Below, piece by piece: positions 34,619 through 43,227 of a DNA stretch of 64,000 bases. This DNA comes from Kitasatospora phosalacinea (GTDB lineage Bacteria; Actinomycetota; Actinomycetes; Streptomycetales; Streptomycetaceae), in the NCBI RefSeq assembly GCF_030268885.1, contig NZ_BSSA01000001.1, forward strand, positions 124,001-188,000, read 5' to 3'. Position 1 is the first letter of the stretch; each line of letters starts with the position of its first letter. The notes beneath the pieces were generated by a model that searched no databases, was not told the DNA's origin, and worked only from the letters and a program-made list of their open reading frames with translations. The translations under genes and the position numbers were made by a program.

Positions 34619-35437
34619 ATGCGCCTGGTCTCCACCGGCCGGCTGCACACCGTGTTCGAGTTCGGCGCCCTGCGGGTGGTCGCGCTGCGGGACGGCCACA
34701 TCGACATGCCGCCGGCCCGGCTCCGCCACGAGGACGGGTGCGGGTTCGACGTGCTGCCCGAGGGCGTCCCGCTGGTCGGGGGCAACCTGCGGCTGGCGGT
34801 CAACGCCTTCCACGTCACCGACGGCACCCGCTCGCTGCTGGTCGACACCGGCGGCTCCGACGTCTGGCCCGAGCCGGGCATGGGCCTGCTGCACGAGGCG
34901 CTCGACGAGGCGGGCATCGACCGCGCGACCGTCACCGACGTCGCCGTCACCCACCACCACGAGGACCACGTCGGCGGCCTGGTCGCCCCCGACGGCACGG
35001 AGGCGTTCCCCGCCCTCGAACGGGTGTGGATCGGCGCGGGCGACGCCGCGGTCCTCACCGGACGGCTCGCCCCGTTCCGCGACCGGGCCGTCCCGCTGAC
35101 CGCCGAGACCGCCCTCAACGACTGGGCCACCGCCCTCCCCGCCCCCGGGCACACCCCCGGCCACACCGTCTACGACATCCGCAGCACCGCCGGCCACCTC
35201 CTCGTCTGGGGCGACACCGTCCACGTCCCCACCCTCCAGTTCGGCCGCCCCGGGGTCACCTGGGAGTACGACGCCGACCGGCCCGGTGCCCGAGCCGCCC
35301 GCCTGGCCCTGCTGGAGCGGCTCGCCACCCCCGACCACTACGTGGCCGGCGCCCACCTCGACTCCCCGGGCGTCGCCCGGGTCACCCCCGACGGCGACGG
35401 CTACGCCCTGGAGTACCTCGCCCCGCCGCTCGGCTGA
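34619..35437 (+). CDS. MBL-fold metallohydrolase
   Basis: A 272-residue metallo-beta-lactamase-fold enzyme with the zinc motif HHHEDH (THHHEDHVGG, about residue 105), GHTPGHTVYDI with the third His, WGDTVH with the bridging Asp, and a late AGAHLD. Such enzymes hydrolyse lactones, thioesters or related bonds. It is divergent from, and probably controlled by, the XRE-cupin regulator. ATG 34619 follows a GAGGGGGG run. Confidence 0.88.
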   Translation: MRLVSTGRLHTVFEFGALRVVALRDGHIDMPPARLRHEDGCGFDVLPEGVPLVGGNLRLAVNAFHVTDGTRSLLVDTGGSDVWPEPGMGLLHEALDEAGIDRATVTDVAVTHHHEDHVGGLVAPDGTEAFPALERVWIGAGDAAVLTGRLAPFRDRAVPLTAETALNDWATALPAPGHTPGHTVYDIRSTAGHLLVWGDTVHVPTLQFGRPGVTWEYDADRPGARAARLALLERLATPDHYVAGAHLDSPGVARVTPDGDGYALEYLAPPLG

Positions 35438-35471
35438 CCCGGCCCGGGGCGGCGGCGACATTCGTACAAGA

Positions 35472-35491
35472 CCGGGGGCCGGCGCCCCCGG
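35472..35491 (+). terminator. Terminator after the MBL gene
   Basis: CCGGGGGC-CGGC-GCCCCCGG, a perfect 8 bp stem 35 bases past the stop codon. Confidence 0.75.
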
Positions 35492-35504
35492 CACCCTTCC
35501 GTGC

Positions 35505-36320
35505 ATGGGAACCCACGAAGACAGGTACGTGCACGGGACGCGCGTGGTCCACGACGGCCCCCGGGAGGCGCCGCCGCTGCTCCTCGTGCACGGATCGGGG
35601 GCCGCGGGCAGCTCCTGGGGCCCGGTGGTGCCGGCCCTGGCCGAGCGGCACCGCGTCATCCGGATCGACCTCCCGGGCCACGGCCAGTCCCCGCCCGCGC
35701 CGTCGTACGACGTGCCCGGCCAGGCGGCCGGGCTGGCCGCGGTGCTCGACGAGCTCGGCGTCCGCGCGGTCACCGCGGCCGGGCACTCCAGCGGCGGGTA
35801 CGTCGCCACCGCCCTCGCCGAACGGCGCCCGGACCTGGTGGGTTCGCTCGCCCTGATCAGCAGCGGCCCGAGCCCCGACGCGCTCCTCCCGCAGCCCCTC
35901 CTCCTCCGGGCCCTGCTCGGACCGCCGCTCGGGCCGCTCCTGTGGAGGGCCCGTTCCGACGCGGTGCTCCGCCGGGGCGTGACCTCGGTCTGCCACCGCC
36001 CGGTGGACGTCCCGGACGAGCTGGTCGCCGACGTCCGGGGCATCGGCTACCCCGCGTTCAGGGCGGTGCTGCGCCAGAACGGCGCGTACATCGCCGAGCG
36101 GAGCCTGCCCGCCCGCCTGACCGCCCTCGACCTCCCGGTCCTGGCGCTCTTCGGCGCCGCCGACCCCCGCTGGGACCCGGCTTCGGCGCACCAGTACGCC
36201 ACGGTGCCGAACGCACGGGTCGAACAGCTGCCCGGCGTCGGCCACTTCCCCATGCTCGAGGCGCCGGAGGCGACCGCCGAGTCGCTGCTGCGCTTCGCGG
36301 CGGTGCAGCTCCGGGGGTGA
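35505..36320 (+). CDS. Alpha/beta hydrolase
   Basis: A 271-residue alpha/beta-hydrolase with oxyanion motif LVHGSGAAGSS, the nucleophile elbow GHSSGG (about residue 92), Asp in FGAADPRWDP and His in GVGHFPML. The LVHG..IDLPGHGQS opening is like esterase and haloperoxidase-type hydrolases; the substrate is unknown. ATG 35505 has no clear ribosome binding site. Confidence 0.88.
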   Translation: MGTHEDRYVHGTRVVHDGPREAPPLLLVHGSGAAGSSWGPVVPALAERHRVIRIDLPGHGQSPPAPSYDVPGQAAGLAAVLDELGVRAVTAAGHSSGGYVATALAERRPDLVGSLALISSGPSPDALLPQPLLLRALLGPPLGPLLWRARSDAVLRRGVTSVCHRPVDVPDELVADVRGIGYPAFRAVLRQNGAYIAERSLPARLTALDLPVLALFGAADPRWDPASAHQYATVPNARVEQLPGVGHFPMLEAPEATAESLLRFAAVQLRG

Positions 36321-36447
36321 GGGCGCGGCGTCGGTCCGCGCCGCCGTGCAGGAGGACCCGCGGGCCGGTGCGGCCCCGACGGCCGCCTCGCCGATCGCCC
36401 CGGTCGCGGCCTCCGGGAACACCGGGGCCACCGGACTCCCCACCGCC

Positions 36448-36453
36448 TACCCT
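36448..36453 (+). promoter_or_regulatory. -10 box TACCCT of the second AraC gene (leaderless)
   Basis: TACCCT, 6 bases before the GTG at 36460. Confidence 0.5.
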
Positions 36454-36459
36454 GGTGCC

Positions 36460-37326
36460 GTGAGGTCCGCCGAACCACCACCTGACCGGGCGTCGGTGGA
36501 GGTCGCCGTGCCCCGGCGGCCGGGCCGGCTGCCCGGGGTCCGCATGGCCGGGTTCCGCCAACGCGGGCCGGAGCGCGCGGACATCGCGATGGTCGCGCAC
36601 CCCTCGGTCACCCTGCTGATCGACCTGAGCGACGGGGACGGCCTGTCCTGCCGGGCCCGGGGCCGACGCGAACGCGGCAGTACGGTCATCGGACTGCTGC
36701 CGGGCGACCTCCGGCTCGGCGGCGGGGGGAACGGGGGGACCGAGTGCCTCCAGATCCGGCTGTCGCCGGTCCTGGCGCCCGCCGTCTTCGGCGAGTCGGC
36801 CGCCCTCACCGGGGCCGCGGTGCCCCTGGAGGACGTCTGGGGCCGCGACGCCGGGCGGGTCGAGGGGGAGCTGCGGGCCGCCGCGTCGTGGGAGGAGCGG
36901 TTCGCGATCGCGGCGGACGCCCTCGGCCGGCGGATCGCCGCCCGCCCCCCGCTCGACCCGGAGGTGTCCGCCGCCTGGCGGCTGCTGCTCGCCGGCCGGG
37001 GGCGGGTGCGCGTCGACGCGCTGGCGGACGAGGTGGGCTGGAGCCGTCAGCACCTGTGGTCCCGCTTCCGGTCCCGGATCGGCCTCACCCCCAAGCACGC
37101 CGCCCGGCTGGTGCGCTTCGACCACGCCGCCCGCCTCCTCGCGGCGGGCCGCCCCGCCGCCCGGGCGGCGGCCGCGAGCGGGTACACCGACCAGGCCCAC
37201 CTCCACCGCGAGGTCAGGGCGTTCACCGGGGTGACGCCCGCCGCCGTGGCCGTCGCGCCGTGGCTCGCCGTCGACGACGTCGCGTGGCCGGCCCGCCGGG
37301 GTCAGGGGCGGACGGCGCCGACGTAG
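36460..37326 (+). CDS. AraC family transcriptional regulator
   Basis: A 288-residue protein. The N-terminal sensor domain (about 1-170) is beta-rich and resembles DUF6597-type AraC sensors. The C-terminal helix-turn-helix pair (about 180-270) has VDALADEVGWSRQHLWSRFR and AAASGYTDQAHLHREVRAFT. Its last 25 bases overlap the 3' end of the convergent NlpC/P60 gene. Confidence 0.82.
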   Translation: MRSAEPPPDRASVEVAVPRRPGRLPGVRMAGFRQRGPERADIAMVAHPSVTLLIDLSDGDGLSCRARGRRERGSTVIGLLPGDLRLGGGGNGGTECLQIRLSPVLAPAVFGESAALTGAAVPLEDVWGRDAGRVEGELRAAASWEERFAIAADALGRRIAARPPLDPEVSAAWRLLLAGRGRVRVDALADEVGWSRQHLWSRFRSRIGLTPKHAARLVRFDHAARLLAAGRPAARAAAASGYTDQAHLHREVRAFTGVTPAAVAVAPWLAVDDVAWPARRGQGRTAPT

Positions 37327-38324
37327 GGCATCACGTCCAGGTCGACGATCTGGACGTTCTTGCCGGTGCGCGGGGCGTGCAGCAGCTTGCCGTTGCCGAC
37401 GTAGATGCCGACGTGGTGCAGGTCGTTGTAGTAGAAGACCAGGTCGCCGGGCTGGAGGTCGGCGCGGGCGACGTGCCTGCCCGCGTTCCACTGGTCCTGG
37501 GTGACGCGGGGGAGGCTGACGCCGCCGGCCCGGTAGGCCATCTGGGTCAGGCCGGAGCAGTCGAAGGAGTTCGGGCCCTCGGCGCCCCACTGGTAGGGCT
37601 TGCCGATCTGGGCGTAGGCGTAGTCGAGGATCGCCTTGGTCCGGCCGGTCGCGGGCCCGTCGTAGGTCTCGCCGCGGGCCGAACTCCGGGACGCGGCGGG
37701 GGAGTCGTCGCCGAGGACGCGGGCCCGGTCGGCGGCCTTGAGGCCGGACAGGAGGCGGTTGGCCTCGCCGAGCTTGGCCTGCACCTCGGCCTTCTTGGCG
37801 CCGAGGGCGCTGCGGGCCTGTTCGAGTTCGGCGAGCTTGGCGGCGGTCTCGGCCCGCTCCTGGTCCACGGACCGCTGCAGGCGCAGCGCGTCGCGCAGGG
37901 CCTCGGCCTGCTGGTCGCCCGCCAGGGTCTGCAGCCCGGCCTGCTGCAGGTACTCGTCGGGGGAGGAGCTGAGCACCAGCCGGACGCCCGGGTCGATGCT
38001 GCCGCTGCGGTACTGCTCGGCGGCGAGCGCGCCGAGGGTCTCCCGGTACTGCAGGACCTTCTCCTGCTGCCGGGCCAGCCGGTCCTGCAGCCGCCCCGCC
38101 TCGTCCTGGAGCCGGCGGGCCTGCTCGTCGAGCTTGTTGTACTGCTCGGTGGCCGCCTCGGCCTCCTCGTAGAGGCCGTCGACCCGGGCCTTGACCTGGG
38201 CGGTGCCGGGCGCCGGTTCGGCGGTGGCGCCGGTGGCGGGCAGCAGGACGGCGGCTCCGGCGGCGGCGCCGAGCACGGCGGTCCTGGCGCGTCCGGCGGG
38301 GCGGGGCCTGCGGTGCGTTCCCAT
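37302..38324 (-). CDS. NlpC/P60 peptidoglycan hydrolase with coiled-coil N-terminus
   Basis: The 340-residue exported protein has a signal peptide (about 1-35), a long coiled coil (about 42-200, typical of RipA-like hydrolases that keep the enzyme inactive until activated) and a C-terminal NlpC/P60 domain with C256 in SFDCSGL, H304 in LHHVGIYVG and H316. It cleaves the D-Glu-meso-DAP-type stem-peptide bond in the family. It is divergent from BlaI-M56, which may control it. The ATG is at 38324; a GAGGAG lies unusually far (about 12 bases) upstream. Confidence 0.88.
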   Translation of the reverse strand: MGTHRRPRPAGRARTAVLGAAAGAAVLLPATGATAEPAPGTAQVKARVDGLYEEAEAATEQYNKLDEQARRLQDEAGRLQDRLARQQEKVLQYRETLGALAAEQYRSGSIDPGVRLVLSSSPDEYLQQAGLQTLAGDQQAEALRDALRLQRSVDQERAETAAKLAELEQARSALGAKKAEVQAKLGEANRLLSGLKAADRARVLGDDSPAASRSSARGETYDGPATGRTKAILDYAYAQIGKPYQWGAEGPNSFDCSGLTQMAYRAGGVSLPRVTQDQWNAGRHVARADLQPGDLVFYYNDLHHVGIYVGNGKLLHAPRTGKNVQIVDLDVMPYVGAVRP

Positions 38325-38392
38325 CGGGGGCGTTCTCTCCTCGGGGTCGGGCACCCGCCGTCCGGGCGACGTCCGGGCCATCAGTACGAGAC

Positions 38393-38404
38393 AACTTAGT
38401 AGTT
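38393..38404. promoter_or_regulatory. Candidate BlaI-type site between NlpC/P60 and BlaI
   Basis: AACT-TAGT-AGTT, an imperfect dyad followed by the direct repeat TCAGTAG, in the AT-richer part of the divergent gap. It overlaps TACTAA (minus strand, 38396-38401), a -10-like box for the hydrolase. The match to BlaI operators (ACTACA dyads) is loose. Confidence 0.35.
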
Positions 38405-38488
38405 CAGTAGAAAGGCGGGCAACCCACCCCCCACCCACTACGATGAGCACCCGGAGCGGCCAGGCCAGGAGAGGCGGGAGCGGGAACG

Positions 38489-38869
38489 GTGCGCAGACTC
38501 GGCGACCTGGAGGCGGAGATCATGGACCGCCTGTGGACCTGGGACCGCCCCGCGACCGTCCGCGAGATCGTCGACGACCTCAACCGCACCCGGCCGCTCG
38601 CGTACACCACCGTGATGACGGTCGCCGACATCCTGCACCGCAAGGGCATGCTGCGCCGCGAGAAGTCCGGCCGGGCCTGGAGCTACCGGCCCGCCTGCAC
38701 CCGCGAGGCGTACAGCGCCGCCCTGATGCGCGACGTGCTCGGCGAGAGTCCCAACCCGGGCGGCGCGCTGGCGCACCTGGTCGAGCAGCTCACCCCCGAG
38801 GAGCTCGCCGCACTGCGCAGCGCCCTCGACTCGGTCGACCGCGGAGCACCCGGGGACGGCCCCCGGTGA
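38489..38869 (+). CDS. BlaI/MecI/CopY family repressor
   Basis: A 126-residue protein with a winged helix (residues 1-75: RRLGDLEAEIMDRLWTWDRP, then ATVREIVDDLN and AYTTVMTVADILHRKG) and a short dimerisation/cleavage region. The GTG at 38489 lies after a purine-rich leader. Its stop overlaps the start of the M56 peptidase gene (GTGA), the usual BlaI-BlaR1-like pair in which the peptidase relieves repression. Confidence 0.92.
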   Translation: MRRLGDLEAEIMDRLWTWDRPATVREIVDDLNRTRPLAYTTVMTVADILHRKGMLRREKSGRAWSYRPACTREAYSAALMRDVLGESPNPGGALAHLVEQLTPEELAALRSALDSVDRGAPGDGPR

Positions 38870-39768
38870 CGGCGGCCCTCGCGCTGCTCGGCTACGCGCT
38901 GCTGGTCGGCGCGCTCGCCCCGCTGCCGCTGGCCCGCTCCGGCTGGGCGCACCGCGCGCCCCGGCTGGCCGTCGCGCTCTGGCAGGCGCTCGCGCTGTCC
39001 TTCGTCACCGCCCTGGTGCTGGCCGTCCACCACCTCGCCGTGCCGGGCGTCCACCTGCACCTCGGCCTGGCCGGGCTGATGCACGTCTGCGGCGTCGACC
39101 ACCCGGGCTCGCTCGCCTCCGGCACCGGCTGGCGGCTGCTGCTGCCCGCGGCCGTCGCGCTCTGGCCGCTCGGACGCCTGGCCGCCGCCCTGGCCCGCAC
39201 CGCCCGGCACCGCCGCCGCCACCGCGCCGTGCTCGACCTGGTCGCCGCCCGCGACCGCGACCTCGGCGCGCACGTCCTGGACCACGCCACCCCGGCCGCG
39301 TACTGCCTGCCCGGCCGCCGCTCCCGGATCGTGCTGACCCGCGGCGCCCTGGAACTGCTCACCGACCAGCAGGTGGCCGCGGTCCTCGCCCACGAGCGTG
39401 CGCACGTCACCGGCCGCCACCACCTGGCCCGCACCGCCGCGGACGCGTTCGCCGCCGCGTTCCCGTTCCTGCCGCTGGCCCGGCTCGCCGCCCGGGAGAC
39501 CCCGCTGCTGCTGGAGATGGCCGCCGACGACCGGGCCGTGCGCCGCCACCCGCGCACCGTGCTGGCCGCCGCCATGTACCGGGTCGCCGACGGCCAGGTC
39601 CCGCGCACCGCCTTCGCCGCGGGCGGCCCCGCCGCCCTGCTGCGCGTCCGCCGCCTGCTGGCCCCCGCCGCCGCCCCGCACCCCGCCCTGCGCGCCGCCG
39701 CCGCCCTCGCCTCGGCCGCCGCCCCGGTCCTCCCGCTCCTGGTCACCTGCGGCCCGGTCCTGCCCTGA
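38866..39768 (+). CDS. M56 family membrane metallopeptidase
   Basis: The 300-residue integral membrane peptidase has several hydrophobic helices and the zinc motif HERAH at residues 176-180, followed by an acidic ADDRAV. It resembles BlaR1/MecR1 membrane proteases but lacks the extracellular penicillin-binding sensor domain, as is common in actinomycetes. GTG 38866 overlaps the BlaI stop, so the pair is coupled. Confidence 0.92.
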   Translation: MTAALALLGYALLVGALAPLPLARSGWAHRAPRLAVALWQALALSFVTALVLAVHHLAVPGVHLHLGLAGLMHVCGVDHPGSLASGTGWRLLLPAAVALWPLGRLAAALARTARHRRRHRAVLDLVAARDRDLGAHVLDHATPAAYCLPGRRSRIVLTRGALELLTDQQVAAVLAHERAHVTGRHHLARTAADAFAAAFPFLPLARLAARETPLLLEMAADDRAVRRHPRTVLAAAMYRVADGQVPRTAFAAGGPAALLRVRRLLAPAAAPHPALRAAAALASAAAPVLPLLVTCGPVLP

Positions 39769-39799
39769 GCCCGGCGCCGCCCCGCCCCCGCGGCACGCG

Positions 39800-39838
39800 C
39801 GTCCGCCCGCCCCGGCACCGAACCGGGACGGGCGGACG
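39800..39838. terminator. Bidirectional terminator
   Basis: CGTCCGCCCG (39800-39809) pairs with 39829-39838 and CCCGG with CCGGG inside, one mismatch, loop CACCGAA; between the convergent M56 and VOC genes. Confidence 0.85.
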
Positions 39839-39857
39839 GGCGGTCCGGCGAGCGGTG

Positions 39858-40640
39858 CTACGCCGCCGGCTGCGGCCTGATCAGCGCGAACGGCGCGCCC
39901 TGCGGGTCGGCGACCACCGTCATCCGGCCCGCCATCATGTCGAACGGCGGCGCGAGCACCGTGCCGCCCCGCCTCACCAGGGCGTCCACCGTGGAGTCCA
40001 CGTCGTCGACGGCGAAGTACGTCAGCCAGTGCGCCGGGGTGCCGGGCGGGTCGTTGGCGAGCAGGGTGACGCCGCCGACCGCGCGGCCGCCGACCCGCAG
40101 CTCCCAGTACGAGTCGGCGCCGTCCAGCGGCTCGATCTCGATGCCGAACGCCTCGCCGTAGAACGCGGTGGCGGCCGGCACGTCGCTGGTGTGCAGCTCG
40201 TTCCAGGTCAGCGCCCCGGCCTCGTTGACCACCCGGGCGCCGGAGAACTCGCCGGGCTGCCACACGCCGAACACCGCGCCCTGCGGGTCGGCGGCGACCA
40301 GCATCCGGCCCAGGTCGCCGACGTCCACCGTCGGGACGAGCAGCGTGCCGCCCGCGGCGACGATCGCGTCCTGGGTGGCCCGCGCGTCGGTACTGGCCAG
40401 GTAGCCGGTCCAGACGGTCGGCGGCTCCGGCATCCCCTCGGGCGACATCGCCGGGCCGATCCCGGCGACGGCCCGGCCGTCCAGCTCGCAGACCGCGTAC
40501 CCGCCGAACTCGGCCGGGCCGGGCTTCCCCTGCCAGCCGAGCAGGTCGCGGTAGAAGTCCAGCGCCGCCTGCTGGTCCTTCGCCATCAAGTCGACCCAGC
40601 ACGGGGTGCCGGTCGCGTACGGGGTGGTGACTTCGGGCAT
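39858..40640 (-). CDS. VOC family protein with two tandem domains
   Basis: A 260-residue protein made of two VOC modules (about 8-125 and 135-258). Each has an opening WVDLMAKDQQAALDFYRDLL or WNELHTSDVPAATAFYGEAF and an ending ADPQGAVFGVWQP or ADPQGAPFALIRP. The layout resembles CFP-30B-like proteins. The substrate is unknown. ATG 40640 follows a purine-rich GAGCGAGAG. Confidence 0.88.
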   Translation of the reverse strand: MPEVTTPYATGTPCWVDLMAKDQQAALDFYRDLLGWQGKPGPAEFGGYAVCELDGRAVAGIGPAMSPEGMPEPPTVWTGYLASTDARATQDAIVAAGGTLLVPTVDVGDLGRMLVAADPQGAVFGVWQPGEFSGARVVNEAGALTWNELHTSDVPAATAFYGEAFGIEIEPLDGADSYWELRVGGRAVGGVTLLANDPPGTPAHWLTYFAVDDVDSTVDALVRRGGTVLAPPFDMMAGRMTVVADPQGAPFALIRPQPAA

Positions 40641-40756
40641 CTCTCGCTCTTTCCGGTTCGGTTCCTCCGGTGCGTCCCCCGCCAGCCACCCTCCCGGCGC
40701 GGCCCCGAATCCGCCACCGGAACCCGCCGGAGCCCCGCGGCGGCGGCCCGCAGGGG

Positions 40757-42997
40757 CTACGCCCGGGTGAGGGCGATCAGGGCGATGTCGTCGGAGAGCT
40801 GGTGCGTCCAGTCGCGGACGTCCTCGGTGAGCCGGTGCACCAGCCGGCCCGGGTCGGCGGCCCGCAGGACGGACAGCCGCTCGCCCAGCGGGTAGAACTC
40901 GCCGGAGGAGTTGCGGGCCTCGCTCAGCCCGTCGGTGTGCAGCAGCAGCGCCGAGCCGCCCGGCAGGGCCAGCGGGGTCGGGACGGGGGCCGGGCCGAGG
41001 CCGAGCGCGCCCAGACCGAGCGGGAGCAGGGCCGGGACGGGGGTGGTGCGCACCCCGTCCGGGCCGACCCGCAGCGGGGCGAGGTGCCCGCAGTTGACCA
41101 CCTCGACCTGGGTGCCGCCGTCCCGGTGCTGCAGCAGCAGGGCGGTGGCGAACAGCTCCTCGTCGCCGCGGGCCGCCGCCAGCCGGGTCAGCTGCCGGTC
41201 CAGCCGGGCCGCGAGCTCGCCCAGGTCGGCGGTCTCGTGCGCCTGGGAGCGGAAGCAGCCCAGCAGGTCGGTGACGGTCTGCACGGCCTGCAGGCCCTTG
41301 CCGCGGACGTCGCCGATCAGCAGCCGGGTGCCGTGCGGGGTGCGCACCGCCTCGAAGAAGTCGCCGCCGACGCCGGTGCCGGCCGTCGCGGGCTGGTAGT
41401 GCCCGACCAGCCGGAGTTCGCCCAGCCGCGCCGGGATCGGGTGCAGCACGGCCTGCTGCAGGGCGATCTCGCTGGCCCGGACGCGCGCCAGCCGCTCCGA
41501 CTGCTGGCGCCGGCTCCAGGCCACCAGGCCCATCGCCGCGCCCACCGCCAGCGCCGCCACCGCCGCGCCCGGACGGTCCGCGACCCGTTCGCCCGCCAGC
41601 GACACCAGCAGCAGGTGCTGCAGCCCGGCGCCCGCGGCCACCGCCAGCGACACCACCGGGCGGCCCAGCAGCATCGCCACCAGCGCGACCACGCCGCAGG
41701 CCACCCACAGCACGGTGCCCAGCTCCGGGGGGCCGCCCTCGCCGGTCACCAGTTCCGTGCTGCCCGGCACCGCCTGCCCCAGCACCCCGCCGAACAGGAT
41801 CGCCACCGGGTACAGCGCCGAGGCCGCCGCCCGGCGCTGCCGCGGCAGGGCCGCCAGGAAACCCGCCAGGTAGGGGATCTGCGCGACCACCAGCCCGAAG
41901 CCGACCAGCAGTGACACCGCGCCCGCCACCAGCGCGGCCCGTCCGGCCCCGGCGGGCAGGAAGTGCAGCGAGGCCAGGCCGACCGCGGCCAGCGGCAGGC
42001 CCAGCGAGGCGCTGGTCAGCGGGGTCAGCCGCCAGTGCCGGGCGACCAGCCCGGCCGCCAGCATGCCCAGCCCGTAGCCCGACATGGACAGCGACACGTG
42101 CCCCAGCGTCACGCCGCGCTGCAGCAGGACCACGGGGAGGGCCGCGGTCAGCGCGAGCTGGGTGAAGCCCAGCGTGGCGCCCGCCGCCACCGCCCCGCCC
42201 GCGGCCCGGGCCGGGACGCCGGGCACCGGCAGCGGCTCCGGGTGCCGCCGGGCCAGCAGCACGCTCCGGGCCCGGCAGGCCGCGAACAGCACCGCCGAGG
42301 CGCACAGCAGCGCGCCCACCAGCGGGTCCGACCAGTCGAGCAGCGGGCCCAGCTCCAGCCCCGCGACGGCCAGCAGCGCCGCCGCCGCGACCCCGGGCCC
42401 GCACACCGGGGCGGCGCCGGGCCGCGAGCGGGGGAGCCCTTCGCGCGGCAGCAGGCGCAGCGCAGCGAGCAGCAGCAGCGCCGCGGCGGCCGGAACCACC
42501 GCCTCGCCGACCCGCCAGCCCGCGACCGCGTCGATCCGCACCGCGATGTTCGCGCCCAGCACGAAGGCGGTGGCGACGCCCGCGACGGCCCCGCCCACCA
42601 CCCGGGTGATCCGCCCGGGCAGGTTCAGCACCGGGACGGAGGCCAGTGCGGCGATCAGCACCCCGGCGGAACCGGCGTCCTCCACGGCCCGTCCGGCCAG
42701 GTACGCCCAGGGGTGTCCGGCCGTGACCGAGACCGCGCCGCCGACCACCATCGTCCCCAGCGTCCAGCGCAGCACCCGGGGCCACCCCCGGGCGTCCACG
42801 GCCCGCCCCGACACCAGGAACGCCGTCAGCATCGCCAGCGCCGAGCCCAGCTGCGCCGCGACCGCCTCGTTCCGCCCCAGCCCGAACTCCGCGACGGCCC
42901 CCTCGGAGGTGGCCCCGCGCAGCAGCGGCAGCAGCACGCACAGCGAGGCGGCGGCCACCAGCAGCAGCCGGACGGCGCGCCGGGGGGTGCCGGTCAC
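40757..42997 (-). CDS. MFS-like membrane domain fused to a PP2C/SpoIIE phosphatase
   Basis: A 746-residue protein. Residues 1-500 form 12 to 14 hydrophobic helices in an MFS-like order (FLVSGRAVDARGWPRVLRWT resembles the loop 2-3 motif; LSMSGYGLGMLAAGLVARHW starts the second half). Residues 533-746 form a PPM/SpoIIE-type phosphatase with metal ligands D546 (GVGGDFF), GDVRGKG (562-568), TDG (688-690) and D736/D737 (SDDIAL). The reaction would be dephosphorylation of Ser/Thr phosphoproteins, perhaps anti-anti-sigma factors, controlled by a transporter-like sensor (inference). GTG 42997 has AAGGAG upstream. Confidence 0.88.
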   Translation of the reverse strand: MTGTPRRAVRLLLVAAASLCVLLPLLRGATSEGAVAEFGLGRNEAVAAQLGSALAMLTAFLVSGRAVDARGWPRVLRWTLGTMVVGGAVSVTAGHPWAYLAGRAVEDAGSAGVLIAALASVPVLNLPGRITRVVGGAVAGVATAFVLGANIAVRIDAVAGWRVGEAVVPAAAALLLLAALRLLPREGLPRSRPGAAPVCGPGVAAAALLAVAGLELGPLLDWSDPLVGALLCASAVLFAACRARSVLLARRHPEPLPVPGVPARAAGGAVAAGATLGFTQLALTAALPVVLLQRGVTLGHVSLSMSGYGLGMLAAGLVARHWRLTPLTSASLGLPLAAVGLASLHFLPAGAGRAALVAGAVSLLVGFGLVVAQIPYLAGFLAALPRQRRAAASALYPVAILFGGVLGQAVPGSTELVTGEGGPPELGTVLWVACGVVALVAMLLGRPVVSLAVAAGAGLQHLLLVSLAGERVADRPGAAVAALAVGAAMGLVAWSRRQQSERLARVRASEIALQQAVLHPIPARLGELRLVGHYQPATAGTGVGGDFFEAVRTPHGTRLLIGDVRGKGLQAVQTVTDLLGCFRSQAHETADLGELAARLDRQLTRLAAARGDEELFATALLLQHRDGGTQVEVVNCGHLAPLRVGPDGVRTTPVPALLPLGLGALGLGPAPVPTPLALPGGSALLLHTDGLSEARNSSGEFYPLGERLSVLRAADPGRLVHRLTEDVRDWTHQLSDDIALIALTRA

Positions 42998-43069
42998 GGG
43001 GTCTCCTTCGGCAGGTCGGGTGGGTGCAAGGCTTCCAGAGACCCGGAGCGACCAGAAGGGAAGAAGGTC

Positions 43070-43095
43070 ACATAAGTCATATTTATCGCTTATGT
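43070..43095. promoter_or_regulatory. AT-rich dyad operator
   Basis: ACATAAGTCATA (43070-43081) and the reverse complement of 43084-43095, ACATAAGCGATA, form an inverted repeat with a TT centre, 10 of 12 positions paired. It lies in the 230-base divergent gap between the MFS-PP2C and methyltransferase genes and is sharply AT-rich against its surroundings. Confidence 0.65.
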
Positions 43096-43227
43096 CGGAT
43101 TCGCCAAACACCCGGCGGTGCCGACCGGTGCGGCCCCGTCCGCAGGGCGGAATTCGCTGTGCGGCGCGCCGGGCCGCCGCTAGCGTGTCGCGACCACTGA
43201 CGGATCACCGCCCCGGAGGGCCGCGCC

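Noticed and set aside
38325-38488. A c-di-AMP riboswitch before the NlpC/P60 gene
   Set aside because: The divergent gap is too short and holds none of the conserved motif pieces.
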